The notes beneath the pieces are model-generated. The model was not told the origin of the DNA and did no database searches. It saw only the letters and a program-made list of their open reading frames with translations. DNA of 64,000 nt from Hydractinia symbiolongicarpus (Eukaryota; Cnidaria; Hydrozoa; Anthoathecata; Hydractiniidae): NCBI RefSeq assembly GCF_029227915.1, contig NC_079882.1, positions 6,572,001-6,636,000 of the forward strand. The letters are read 5' to 3'. The translations under genes were made by a program, and so were the position numbers. Positions 1-8,658 of this stretch are shown in pieces (position 1 is the stretch's first letter; each line of letters starts with the position of its first letter).

Positions 1-220
1 AGAGAGAATATTTTTTATATTTTAGCTCTTATCGTTTGTATTCATTTTCTTATATTATAGGAGAATAAATGTTCCGTAGTTTCTTCAGAAATTTTCGATG
101 TACTTTGCAAGATTAGACTGACGCTTAATCGTAACACTATGGTAAAGTGTTCCCGCGAAATTGTTAATTTTCTAAGAAATTCAGAGGTTACCATTTTTTA
201 ATTTTAATTTTGATTGAGGC
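1..220. other. AT-rich sequence, no gene seen
   Basis: No coding region, RNA gene or repeat could be supported here. It leads directly into the first minisatellite. Confidence 0.5.
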
Positions 221-440
221 GCCAAAACTATCGAATAATTTATCGCATGCAAACAGCGCATCGAATAATTTAGCGCATGAATTCAGCGCATCGAATAATT
301 TATCGCATGCAAACAGCGCATCGAATAATTTAGCGCATGCAAACAGCGCATCGAATAATTTAGCGCATGCAAACAGCGCATCGAATAATTTAGCGCATGA
401 ATTCAGCGCATCGAATAATTTATCACATGCAAACAGCGCA
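221..440. repeat. Minisatellite, 30-bp unit
   Basis: The block TCGAATAATT recurs exactly every 30 bp (231, 261, 291, 321, 351, 381, 411), giving about seven units. Each unit alternates this block with GCGCATGCAAACAGCGCA or a GAATTC-bearing variant. Because 30 is a multiple of three, long open frames appear on both strands (repeated SNNLAHAN-like peptides). They are a by-product of the repeat and are not called as genes. Confidence 0.95.
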
Positions 441-620
441 TAATCGAATGAATTCATCGCATAATCGAATGAATTCATCGCATAATCGAATGAATTCATC
501 GCATAATCGAATGAATTCAGCGCATAATCGAATGAACTTAGCGCATAATCGAATGAATTTAGCGCATAATCGAATGAATTTTTACAAAATCGAATGAATT
601 TTAACAAAATCGAATACAAT
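436..620. repeat. Minisatellite, 21-bp unit
   Basis: The block TAATCGAATG recurs every 21 bp (441, 462, 483, 504, 525, 546, 567, 588 with small changes), about eight to nine units. It shares the words GCGCAT, TCGAAT and GAATTC with the adjacent 30-bp array, so the two arrays probably derive from one ancestor. The last units decay into ordinary sequence. A single similar word, GCATAATCGAA, occurs near 49580 in a ZFYVE26 intron. Confidence 0.93.
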
Positions 621-639
621 TAGCGACAAATAGTGTTTT

Positions 640-853
640 ATGACCGAATGAAATCATCGAATAAGGCAGCCTTGGCGTTCCATAGATATTCGCCGCTGTA
701 CGAAGATGGTCAGTTTTGTACGAGGATGGTCACTCTTAGCGCTACGGCAAAAAAGCCCAACTTCGTACAATGAATGACATCGTACGGAACATTGCGCTAG
801 CTGTGGAAAGCTTTTTTCACTGCAGTTTACTGTAAGAGAAGGTCTATGACACA
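640..853 (+). promoter_or_regulatory. Leader or promoter region of the SWIM-YqaJ-PHD gene
   Basis: This non-repetitive stretch lies between the minisatellite and the ATG at 854. It contains a near-perfect direct repeat, GTACGAAGATGGTCAG then GTACGAGGATGGTCAC, about 20 bp apart near 697-735. Calling it regulatory rests only on its position. Confidence 0.25.
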
Positions 854-2659
854 ATGAGTTACAACATTGAAGAAATAAGTGTCGAAGCGAAAACAAGATA
901 TTTTAATAAGCTAAAAATTGTTAATTTGGATACTTGTCCATACCAATTGCCAGCAGATGCTTGGATCAACGATCCTTCGAAGTGGCCAAACTTGGAGTAC
1001 CCTGAGGTTTATGATTACTTGGTAAACACCCCTGGCGTTTTTACAAGGGAAGCTATGAAGAGTCGAAAAAGTTTGGAAGCCCACAATCAATTTTTTAGTG
1101 GATGGGTTAGAACTGTGTTTTTCTTTAAGAAAGACAAAACATGGCCATATATTTTACTGAAGGCAGAAGTTATGCCTTCTCAAAGAGTAAATGAGGATCC
1201 TCACATACCCTGGATCATTGTGGACATAAAAAATGTTAATGTTCTTTCTGCCCACTGCACATGTATGGCTGGGCTTGGTGAGTCATGTAGTCACATAGGG
1301 GCTTTGTTATTTAAAATCGAGGCTGCTGTTCGTGCTGGATTCACTAAGAAAGCATGTACTGAAGAAGCATGTAAGTGGAATGTCGATTTTGTCAAAAAAG
1401 TTGCACCGAAGAAGATTTCTGACATTAAATTTTATTCAGAGAAGGCTGTTGAGAACTTTAAGAAAAACAATCGTAGCAGTAATAAATTTCCTGGTAGTAA
1501 TGTTCCACCAACTGATGAAGAAAAGGCAAGGTTTTTATCAAAACTGTCTAAATTGGACAAAAAATCCATTGTTTTGCATACATTCTCTGATTTTTATAAA
1601 CCATTCGTGCCAATATATGAACCACCTAGAAGAGCCAAGTTACCAAAGTCATTGAGAACGCTATTTAACAGTAACAACATTGATAAAAATGGTGACTAGT
1701 TACAACAAATGTCAAGAGATATTTATAATAACATGACTTTGTCAGCAGAGGTTGTTGATTACATTTACAACTCAAGTACGAAACAATCGAAAAGTTTTAT
1801 TTGGCATGAGATACGTGTTGGCAGAATTACTGCATCAAAAGTATATGATGTTCTCCACACTAACTTGGAAACTCCATCAGAGTCCCTAATCAAAAGGATT
1901 CGTAAAATTTCATCTGTTGTATCCACCACTGTATCCTCTTTACGTTGGGGCCTTGACCATGAGAAACATGCTGTCGCTGATTTTTTAAAACGTAGTAACC
2001 ATTTAAATGCAAAGATTGTTGATTGTGGGTTGAAACTTGTACCAGAACGGACGTATATTGGGGCTACACCTGATGGAATATTCACATGTGATTGTCATAA
2101 GGAAGAAAAGTTAATTGAAATCAAGTGCCCGTACAGTTATCGCAACATTGTTTCCTTCGCTGCTGCTGTATCTGACAACTAATTTGTTATGAATTCTGAA
2201 GGAAAGTTGAAAAAAGAGCACAGGTATTACTATCAAGTACAGTTTCAAATGTTTGTTTTCAATTGCAAAAGCTGTTTTTTTATTGTGTGGACTCCACATT
2301 GGTTACATGCTGTTGAGGTTTTGTTTGATGTGAACTTCATCAATTTGAATATGGACAAAGTTGAACAGTTTTATCTCCGACACATTATACCAGAGTTATT
2401 GACAAGAAGACTAGAGCGTAAAGTTGTTAAAGCTCCACCTCCTCCTCCTCAAGCAAATGCAAGTGAAAAATTGTATTGTCTCTGTCAGTCTGAATACAAT
2501 CCTAATGACGAAACATTTATTGGTTGTGACTCTACATCTTGCAAGTATGAATGGTTTCATTTGAGCTGTGTTAAATTGAAAAGAGTCCCAAAAGGTTCAT
2601 GGTATTGTCCCTTGTGTCGAAAGGCCAGAAAACAAAAGGTATCTCAACACAGTCAGTGA
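854..2659 (+). pseudogene. SWIM zinc finger / YqaJ-like nuclease / PHD finger protein, two in-frame stops
   Basis: One reading frame runs from the ATG at 854 to the stop at 2657, about 602 codons, broken only by TAG at 1697 and TAA at 2180. The first third has a SWIM zinc finger (CTCMAGLGESCSHIGALLF, CxCx6CxH pattern) near 1255-1310. The middle third has the signature of a YqaJ/lambda-exonuclease-type nuclease: WHEIRVGRITASKV, then GATPDGIF and EIKCPYS, the usual acidic-(x)-ExK active-site layout. The last third has a C4HC3 PHD finger (CLCQ, CDSTSC, WFHLSC, WYCPLC) at about 2473-2620 after a poly-proline linker. SWIM-YqaJ-PHD proteins are abundant in cnidarian and mollusc genomes as transposon-associated families. 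Two stops in an otherwise intact frame point to a recent pseudogene. Recoding or sequencing error is less likely. A histone-like stem-loop follows 21 nt after the last stop. Confidence 0.8.
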
Positions 2660-2680
2660 CATGACTTTAAACGTCAAACC

Positions 2681-2696
2681 GGCTATTTTTATAGCC
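2681..2696 (+). promoter_or_regulatory. Histone-like 3' stem-loop after the SWIM-YqaJ-PHD gene
   Basis: GGCTATTTTTATAGCC folds as a 6-bp stem with a TTTT loop, followed by ACA. It starts 21 nt after the stop codon. The 16-nt layout, the GG/CC stem base, the U-rich tetraloop and the ACA flank resemble the stem-loop that SLBP binds in metazoan replication-dependent histone mRNAs. It departs from that consensus at the fifth base pair, where A-T replaces the usual Y-R pair. Function is inferred. Confidence 0.5.
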
Positions 2697-2702
2697 ACAT
2701 CT

Positions 2703-2777
2703 GTCTTGATCGTCCAGTGGTAGGACACCTCACTGTTTTAAACAGTAGGAAACCCAGGTTCGATTCCTGGCGAAAAT
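2703..2777 (+). pseudogene. tRNA-like relic with intact pol III A and B boxes
   Basis: A D-arm (GTCC..GGAC), an anticodon-type hairpin (ACTG-TTTTAAA-CAGT) and a perfect T-arm (CCAGG-TTCGATT-CCTGG) occur in tRNA order. The A box TCGTCCAGTGG and B box GGTTCGATTCC are typical of the tRNA-Glu family. The loop would place UUA as anticodon, which pairs with the UAA stop codon. The acceptor stem pairs poorly (about 4 of 7) and there are about 3 extra nucleotides before the anticodon stem, so this is probably a decayed tRNA or SINE head and not a working tRNA. Its 3' edge abuts the first cysteine codon of the THAP finger. Confidence 0.5.
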
Positions 2778-3656
2778 TGCTCTATATACGGTTGCACAGT
2801 TTCACGAAGGGCTAAATATAAAGGTCTATCTATTTTTAAAGTTCCTGCTGGTGAGAATCAATTTGACAAGTCGTTGAGAGAAAAGTTAGTTGATGTTGTG
2901 ATAAGAGATAGGGAAGTTGATCATGCTCTAAGGGATAGAATTCAAAGAAAGAAAATATATATTTGTGAAAAGCACTTCAGCGAAGATCAAATGAATCGTA
3001 ACCACTCTAGCAGAACCACACTTGTTCCCGGTGCTATCTCCACAATAAACCTTCCTATCAAAAGTTTTCCTTCATCCTCCACATCTTCTAAGCCTCGTCA
3101 ATCAGCACAATCAATTTTGCAGAAAAAAATTGAACCAGTGGAAAATGTCATTACTGATCAGTACAAGTCATTTACAGATTTTATTTCTAAAACTCAGTTA
3201 TTGAAATTAGTCGGTTGGAGTTTTACCTATACAAGTGATTGTGCTTCTTTTGCCTGTCATGATGCTATCCACTCAGTTCCAAAGTATGAGATATATGTTG
3301 ATAATAATCTTGTTTTTACTGTTTGTGTTTTATTATGGTCTGTTCCTGCTAAACACGACATTTATTCTCAATCACTAAAACTTATTACAATCACATATTT
3401 AACAAGATTAATTATGGATTTGAAATTATGCCCAGGTTTGACAGACCACTTTGCTGGTAGCTGTCTTGAGCACTGTGTTCCAAAAGTATTTAACATCAAG
3501 GATAGTACTAGTGCACCTCTTCATCAAAGCAAATGGTATCGATCTCCAAATTGCATAGTTCTTATTCCAAAAATGCTTGGAATGTGTTAGGTCAGAGTCA
3601 AAAGAAAGCCTAAGTTTGAAAAGGAAAAGGGACAATTTAATTTCACCTGCCAAACT

Positions 3657-3661
3657 TAAAG
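3657..3661. repeat. Target-site duplication of the copia insertion (left copy)
   Basis: TAAAG directly precedes the 5' LTR, and an identical TAAAG (6870-6874) directly follows the 3' LTR. Five base pairs is the normal duplication size for copia-type integrases. Confidence 0.95.
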
Positions 3662-3947
3662 TGTTGAAAATAGGCACTCTTGCCGCAAGAACATTCTAGA
3701 ACCTTGTGTACTATCTAGAAATATAAGGGACATTGGAGAATATTCCAGAAATAAGATAACTATACTAGAAACTACTAATAGTAAATATAGAACATCTGGA
3801 ATATACTAGAACATTCTAAAGTATCTTATCTTTAATATATAAATAGGAGAACGTCTTGTAAATTTTAGAGTCATAGAGTCATAGAGTCATAAAGTTATTG
3901 GAGCAGTCGAAGCAACTCTGCAAATATATAAAGTTTACATTTCAACA
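3662..3947 (+). repeat. copia 5' LTR
   Basis: It begins TGTTGAA and ends TTCAACA. It is 286 bp and matches the 3' LTR throughout by eye. A triplicated AGTCATAG word lies near 3870-3890, and TTTAATATATAAATAGG near 3831-3847 is a reasonable TATA region. Confidence 0.95.
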
Positions 3948-3961
3948 GGTTATGGGCCCAG
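3948..3961 (+). promoter_or_regulatory. copia primer-binding site (half tRNA-iMet)
   Basis: GGTTATGGGCCCAG directly abuts the 5' LTR. It is the reverse complement of the anticodon arm of initiator tRNA-Met (CTGGGCCCATAACC). Drosophila copia primes from a 5' half-molecule of tRNA-iMet at an equivalent site, so this element uses the same half-tRNA priming. Confidence 0.85.
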
Positions 3962-4134
3962 TCTATGCCCAAGAAGATTGAATATTTACAGAAATAATAT
4001 TCAAGAAGAAGAAGCCATCTTGTGTGTCCGACGAGTTTGTTTTGATTTTGGTTTGGATTGGTGTAAAGTTCGCACGAAAAATCGTATTGTGGAAACCTGA
4101 AACGGATTATCCGGATTAGTTGAATACGGAACAA

Positions 4135-6039
4135 ATGGCGATGGAAAGCACCAAAGTATTGATAAAACCATTGAATGGAACAAACTATGCTACCTGGAAG
4201 GTACAGTGTAGGATGGCGTTAATCAAAGATGGACTTTGGGGAATTGTTGATGGAAGAGAAAATGCTCCAACTGAAGAGAGAGAAATTCCGAAATTTAATT
4301 TGCGTAGAGATCGTGCGTTAGCAACGATTGTTTTGTCGGTGGAACCAACGCTGTTATACCTGCTTGGACCAGATCCAGAAGATCCTACTGAGGTTTGGAA
4401 GAAGTTGGCAGACCAGTTCCAAAAGAAGACATGGAGTAATAAATTGACACTACGCAGGAAGTTGTATGACTTGAAGTTGAAAGATGAGCAATCTGTTCAA
4501 AAGCACGTTAAAGCTTTGACAGAAATTTTCGATGAACTTGCAATTATTGGAGACCCGTTGGATGATGAAAGTAAAGTTGTTCATTTGTTAGCAAGCTTAC
4601 CAGACTCGTATGATATGCTAGTTACAGCTCTGGAGGCTAGTGCTGAAGTACCGAAGCTTGAAGTCGTAACTGAACGATTGTTACACGAGGAAAGCAAGCG
4701 GAAAGATAAGGACACTTTGGAAACGAATGTCAAAGCAATGACATCGAATCATGGAAAGCCAAGAAAGGGACCCAGATGTTATCACTGTGGAAAGATTGGT
4801 CATGTGAAACGATATTGCAAAGAATTAACGAAGAAGTTCGAGAGACAGACTCCTTCGACGTACGGTAAAAATCGAATGAAGCCGCAAAATGTGTGTACGG
4901 CTGAAGAAGAAGAAGATGATGACGAAGAAATCATCAGTTTAGTTGCTGAAAATACTTTGGCAGTCAAAGGAAAAAGTAACTGGATAGTTGATTCAGGCGC
5001 AACATGTCACATGTGTAACGAAGAGGAATTGTTCGAAGAAATTTCGTCACTTGAAATACCACAAGATATCACCGTCGGGGATGGATATTCAGTACAAGCA
5101 ATTGGAAAAGGAACAGTAACCTTGGAAATGAACATTTCAGAAAACAGAAACGTTGTATGCAAGTTATCTGATGTCTTATTTGTACCACAACTTTCGTACA
5201 ATTTACTTAGTGTATCAAAAGCTGCAACAAATGGAAAGAAGTTTCAGTTTGAAGATTTCAAATGTGACATCGTGGATGCGAAACACGGAATCATTGGTAC
5301 AGCAACAAAGCATGGCAACCTTTACCATCTCAACTGTAATGGATTGAGAAATAAGAAGAATCACACAGTTATGAAATGTGATAATAACGCTACAACAAAG
5401 GAAGAAATTTGGCATAGAAGATACGGTCATCTCGGTGTGCAGAATCTTAAACGATTGGCAAGGGACAAACTTGTTAAAGGGTTTGATTATGATGCAACAA
5501 AGAAACCGACATTTTGTGAACCGTGCATTGATGGGAAACAAAGCAAAATACCGTTTCCGAAGACAGGAGGAGATCGATCGAAAAATCTCCTTGGTATAAT
5601 CCATAGCGACGTTTGTGGAAAGATAGAAACAAAATCACTTAGTGGTGCAGAATATTTTGTTACATTTATTGACGATAAATCAAGATACGTATGGGTATAT
5701 GTCATGAAACACAAAAGTGAAGTGTTTGAGAATTTTAAAGAATGGAAAGCAACTGTGGAAAAATCGACTGGAATTCAGATAAAAACGTTTAGAACTGACA
5801 ATGGTGGAGAATATACATCCAAAGAGTTCGAAGACTATTTGAAGAAAGAAGGTATTCATCATGAGTTGACAATTCCGAAAACACCGCAACAAAATGGAGT
5901 TGCAGAGAGGATGAACAGAACACTCGTGGAATCTGTAAGATCAATGTTAGCAGATTCAAAGTTACCAAAACGATTTTGGGCCGAAGCCTTGGCTACAGCA
6001 ACGTACCTTCGTAACCGATGTCCAACGACATGCAGTTAA
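4135..6039 (+). CDS. copia gag-protease-integrase ORF, truncated by a frameshift
   Basis: The polyprotein starts at the first ATG, 4135. Domains in order: UBN2-type gag (LNGTNYATWK near residue 14), zinc knuckle CX2CX4HX4C (CYHCGKIGHVKRYC, about residues 214-228), aspartic protease active site (VDSGATCH, about 286), GAG-pre-integrase (WHRRYGHLG, about 425) with a zinc-binding CEPC, and the integrase core. The integrase catalytic acidic residues are visible in HSDVCG, TDNGGEY and NGVAERMN. A one-base shift near 6030 closes the frame at 6039, just past the integrase core, while homologous sequence continues in another frame. This integrase-gag-protease part is otherwise intact. Confidence 0.9.
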   Translation: MAMESTKVLIKPLNGTNYATWKVQCRMALIKDGLWGIVDGRENAPTEEREIPKFNLRRDRALATIVLSVEPTLLYLLGPDPEDPTEVWKKLADQFQKKTWSNKLTLRRKLYDLKLKDEQSVQKHVKALTEIFDELAIIGDPLDDESKVVHLLASLPDSYDMLVTALEASAEVPKLEVVTERLLHEESKRKDKDTLETNVKAMTSNHGKPRKGPRCYHCGKIGHVKRYCKELTKKFERQTPSTYGKNRMKPQNVCTAEEEEDDDEEIISLVAENTLAVKGKSNWIVDSGATCHMCNEEELFEEISSLEIPQDITVGDGYSVQAIGKGTVTLEMNISENRNVVCKLSDVLFVPQLSYNLLSVSKAATNGKKFQFEDFKCDIVDAKHGIIGTATKHGNLYHLNCNGLRNKKNHTVMKCDNNATTKEEIWHRRYGHLGVQNLKRLARDKLVKGFDYDATKKPTFCEPCIDGKQSKIPFPKTGGDRSKNLLGIIHSDVCGKIETKSLSGAEYFVTFIDDKSRYVWVYVMKHKSEVFENFKEWKATVEKSTGIQIKTFRTDNGGEYTSKEFEDYLKKEGIHHELTIPKTPQQNGVAERMNRTLVESVRSMLADSKLPKRFWAEALATATYLRNRCPTTCS

Positions 6040-6040
6040 A

Positions 6041-6576
6041 GGGAAGACACCCTTTGAAGTATTAACTGGAAAGAAACCAAATGTCGAAAATCTACGAATT
6101 TTCGGATGTGATGCGTATGCTCACGTACCAAAAGATGAAAGAAAGAAACTTGATTCAAAAACCAAGAAGAGTGTATTTCTTGGATACGGTGATGGAATCA
6201 AGGGATATCGTCTATATGACAACGACAAGAAGAGAGTCTTTTACAGCCGAAATGTGACATTCAATGAAATCTGTGGTGAATTGAAAGACGACCGTGACAT
6301 AGACGAACCAAAAGTAGAGATCGAATTACAACCTCGTGAAGAAAACACAGATAATCAAATACAGGAGGAGCAAGAGCGACAAGTAAGAGAACGACGGCCT
6401 CCTGATCGTTACGGAGAATGGGTATACATCACTCAAGAAGAAGATCCAAATACATTTTCTAAAGCAATCAAAGTGGAGATATGATCGCAGATATAATGAC
6501 GAAAGGAATCGGACGAGTACAGTTTGATAAGTTGCGAACGATGATCGGATTGAAGAACCTTACGGACTGCGAGTGA
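6041..6576 (+). pseudogene. copia integrase C-terminus joined to RNase H tail (pol remnant)
   Basis: Past the frameshift, the integrase C-terminal region (GKTPFEVLTGKKPN, FGCDAYAHVP, VFLGY) continues to a stop at 6482-6484. The extreme C-terminal tail of copia pol (MIADIMTKGIG..) starts at 6481 in the original gag frame and ends at 6574-6576. In a full element the roughly 2 kb of reverse transcriptase and RNase H would lie between these parts. None of their motifs are present, so the deletion junction is at about 6470-6485. Confidence 0.85.
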
Positions 6577-6583
6577 GGAGGAG
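6571..6583 (+). promoter_or_regulatory. copia polypurine tract
   Basis: GAGTGAGGAGGAG is almost pure purine and lies immediately upstream of the 3' LTR, where plus-strand synthesis is primed. Confidence 0.8.
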
Positions 6584-6869
6584 TGTTGAAAATAGGCACT
6601 CTTGCCGCAAGAACATTCTAGAACCTTGTGTACTATCTAGAAATATAAGGGACATTGGAGAATATTCCAGAAATAAGATAACTATACTAGAAACTACTAA
6701 TAGTAAATATAGAACATCTGGAATATACTAGAACATTCTAAAGTATCTTATCTTTAATATATAAATAGGAGAACGTCTTGTAAATTTTAGAGTCATAGAG
6801 TCATAGAGTCATAAAGTTATTGGAGCAGTCGAAGCAACTCTGCAAATATATAAAGTTTACATTTCAACA
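6584..6869 (+). repeat. copia 3' LTR
   Basis: It has the same 286-bp length and sequence as the 5' LTR, with no difference seen by eye. The TAAAG target duplication follows at 6870-6874. Confidence 0.95.
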
Positions 6870-8397
6870 TAAAGCACCAATTCCCATGACTTCTCCAGAC
6901 CGAATGATAAAAACCCTTCAAAATCACCGGTTGGAAAATAAAGAATTAAAGGAAGAGTTAAAGAAAATGCAAGATGAAATTTCCACTTGTGCAGTTCCAG
7001 TCCAAAAAAGTCTTGGTGATGATTTCATAAAAATTATGTCAACAACTAATCGCAAGATACCACCATTCATGAAATTTTTTTGGGAAGAGCAGCAGAAATA
7101 TTTATGTTAATAAATTATTAATGGATGAATTGAAAATTCAAGAAAGTCTTGTGTGGGATAAGCATAATGGTGATCTTATTGGTTTTGTTGACCTTGGTGA
7201 TATTGATCTAAATTATGTTGCGTTGAAAAAGGTTGATGAAATTGCATCTCATGTCTTAGTTTTTCTTGTGAGAAGCATTGTAAATCCTTTAAAATTTTCA
7301 TTTGCAAATTTTGCTACTACCAATGTCACATCAATTCAATTGTTTCCTCTCTTTTAGAAAGCGGTTGGCATACTGGAGGAAAAATGTGGCATAAAAGTTG
7401 TTGGTGTCACAAGTGATGGAGCATCTCCAAACCGACGAATGTACCATATGCACCTAAACATGACCCGTGTAGCTGACATTAATGCAGGAGTGGACGTAAC
7501 ATACCGCAATTTGAATGTTATGGCGGATGAGGAACGGTACATCTACTTCATCTCAGATCCACCACACTTAATTAAAACAGCCCGCAATTGCCTGAGTAAT
7601 TCTCTTACAGGAAGATGTACCAGAAGTATGTGGAATGATGGAAGTTATATCACCTGGAACCATATTTCAAAGTTATTCCTTGATGACCTAGACTGTGGAT
7701 TACATCTTGTTCCTAAAATAACAAATGACCACATCAAGCTCACACCATATTCAGTCATGAATGTACGTCTGGCAGCACAAGTGTTAAGCGAATCTGTCTT
7801 TAACGCTCTTCAATTGTATGGACCACCAGAAGCTAATGCAACTGCCAAATATTGTAATATGTTCGACCAATTTTTTGACTGTCTTAACGTCAAGAATACC
7901 AAAGAAGCAGCAATTAAACATAAACCATTTCTTAAACCGTACACATCTGTTGATGATGAAAGATTCTTATGGTTGACCGAAACATTTCTAGGATATTTCA
8001 AAACATGGAAGGATTCAATTGCTGATAGGCCTGGTAATTTTACGGATAATGCTAGAGCAAATATGTTTATTTAAATATGTTTATTATTACCAAGGAATCA
8101 AAATCACTGTCCATTCTACTGTTGAATTAATCCAGTATTTAATTAATAATGGAGTTCCATATGTACTGACAGAAAGATTTTGTCAAGTTCCCCTTGAAAA
8201 CTACTTTGGTCGTCAACGTGCAATTGGTCATAGGAAAGATAACCCATCAATCCGTGATTTTGGTTATAACGACAACACAATTAGAACACAAAAGATTTTC
8301 TGACCCATAGCTGGTAACTGTCATGAAATTGATATTGAAACTGTGCCATGCCGTAAGAGCAATTAAACACACTTGGAAGAAAGAAGAAACTAAAAAC

Positions 8398-8413
8398 GGT
8401 TATTTTTATAGCC
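8398..8413 (+). promoter_or_regulatory. Histone-like 3' stem-loop after the THAP transposase
   Basis: GGTTATTTTTATAGCC is a 6-bp stem (one G.T pair) with a TTTT loop, followed by ACA. It starts 31 nt after the final in-frame stop of the transposase and has the same layout as the motif behind the SWIM-YqaJ-PHD gene. Confidence 0.5.
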
Positions 8414-8602
8414 ACACATTTATAAAAAACATTAAATTGGCTTAATAAGCAAGAACAAGCACTGTATTTCTGCTTAACACAAACATTAATAAAAAATATT
8501 TTGAAATACCTTAAAACCTATGTACACTACCTGGCCCTTTTTGTAGACTTCCATAATTATTTATTATACCATGTGCCAAAATAATATTGTTTTAAAATTT
8601 GT

Positions 8603-8618
8603 TGCTATAAAAATAGCA
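8603..8618 (-). promoter_or_regulatory. Histone-like 3' stem-loop after the minus-strand ORF
   Basis: Read on the minus strand, TGCTATTTTTATAGCA is a 6-bp stem with a TTTT loop followed by ACA. It lies 40 nt downstream of the stop of the convergent ORF. The base pair at the foot of the stem is T-A where the other two copies have G-C. Confidence 0.45.
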
Positions 8619-8658
8619 GTTGTAACAGGTTTATAGTCACTGTTCTGGACTCTTAGTG

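Larger units (their letters stand above)
3662..6869 (+). mobile_element. Ty1/copia LTR retrotransposon, RT/RNase H deleted
   Basis: It has two 286-bp LTRs that appear base-for-base identical, both bounded by the short inverted repeat TGTTGAA..TTCAACA. A primer-binding site follows the 5' LTR, a purine tract precedes the 3' LTR, and a 5-bp target duplication flanks the whole. The 3.2-kb length is short for copia (about 5 kb) because nearly all of the reverse transcriptase and RNase H region is missing. Identical LTRs mean a recent insertion. With no RT of its own, the copy either moved using a relative's enzymes or lost the segment very soon after insertion. Confidence 0.95.
2778..8366 (+). 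pseudogene. THAP-domain P-element-like transposase, interrupted by copia
   Basis: A THAP zinc finger opens the gene: C-x4-C (CSIYGC at 2778-2795), FKVP near 2838, and C-x2-H (ICEKHF) near 2965-2980. No ATG is seen upstream, where the tRNA-like relic lies. The frame runs to a stop at 3588 and then shifts. The 3662-6869 copia copy sits in the next coding stretch: removing it and one copy of the duplicated TAAAG keeps the frame open from KRKRDNLISPAKLK into PMTSPDRMIKTLQ, a coiled-coil-like segment. The catalytic RNase H-like part follows (LIGFVDLGD, VTSDGASPNRRMY, FISDPPHLIKTARN, MNVRLAAQVLSESV, ERFCQVPLENYFGRQR), as in P-element/THAP9 transposases. Further damage: a stop at 7108 with a likely deletion before 7121, TAG at 7355 where the frame otherwise continues, a 14-bp duplication causing a shift near 8067, and TGA at 8301. 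The last in-frame stop is 8364-8366. It is a dead element gene. Confidence 0.8.

Noticed and set aside
188-619. Long open frames with repeated SFDYALN or SNNLAHAN peptides
   Set aside because: They arise from minisatellites whose unit length is a multiple of three, open on both strands, with no gene signals.
221-620. CRISPR-like regular spacing
   Set aside because: There are no unique spacers: the whole unit repeats, so it is a minisatellite in a eukaryotic genome.
2703-2777. Functional suppressor tRNA
   Set aside because: The acceptor stem pairs poorly and the anticodon arm is out of place by about three nucleotides, so it is listed only as a relic.
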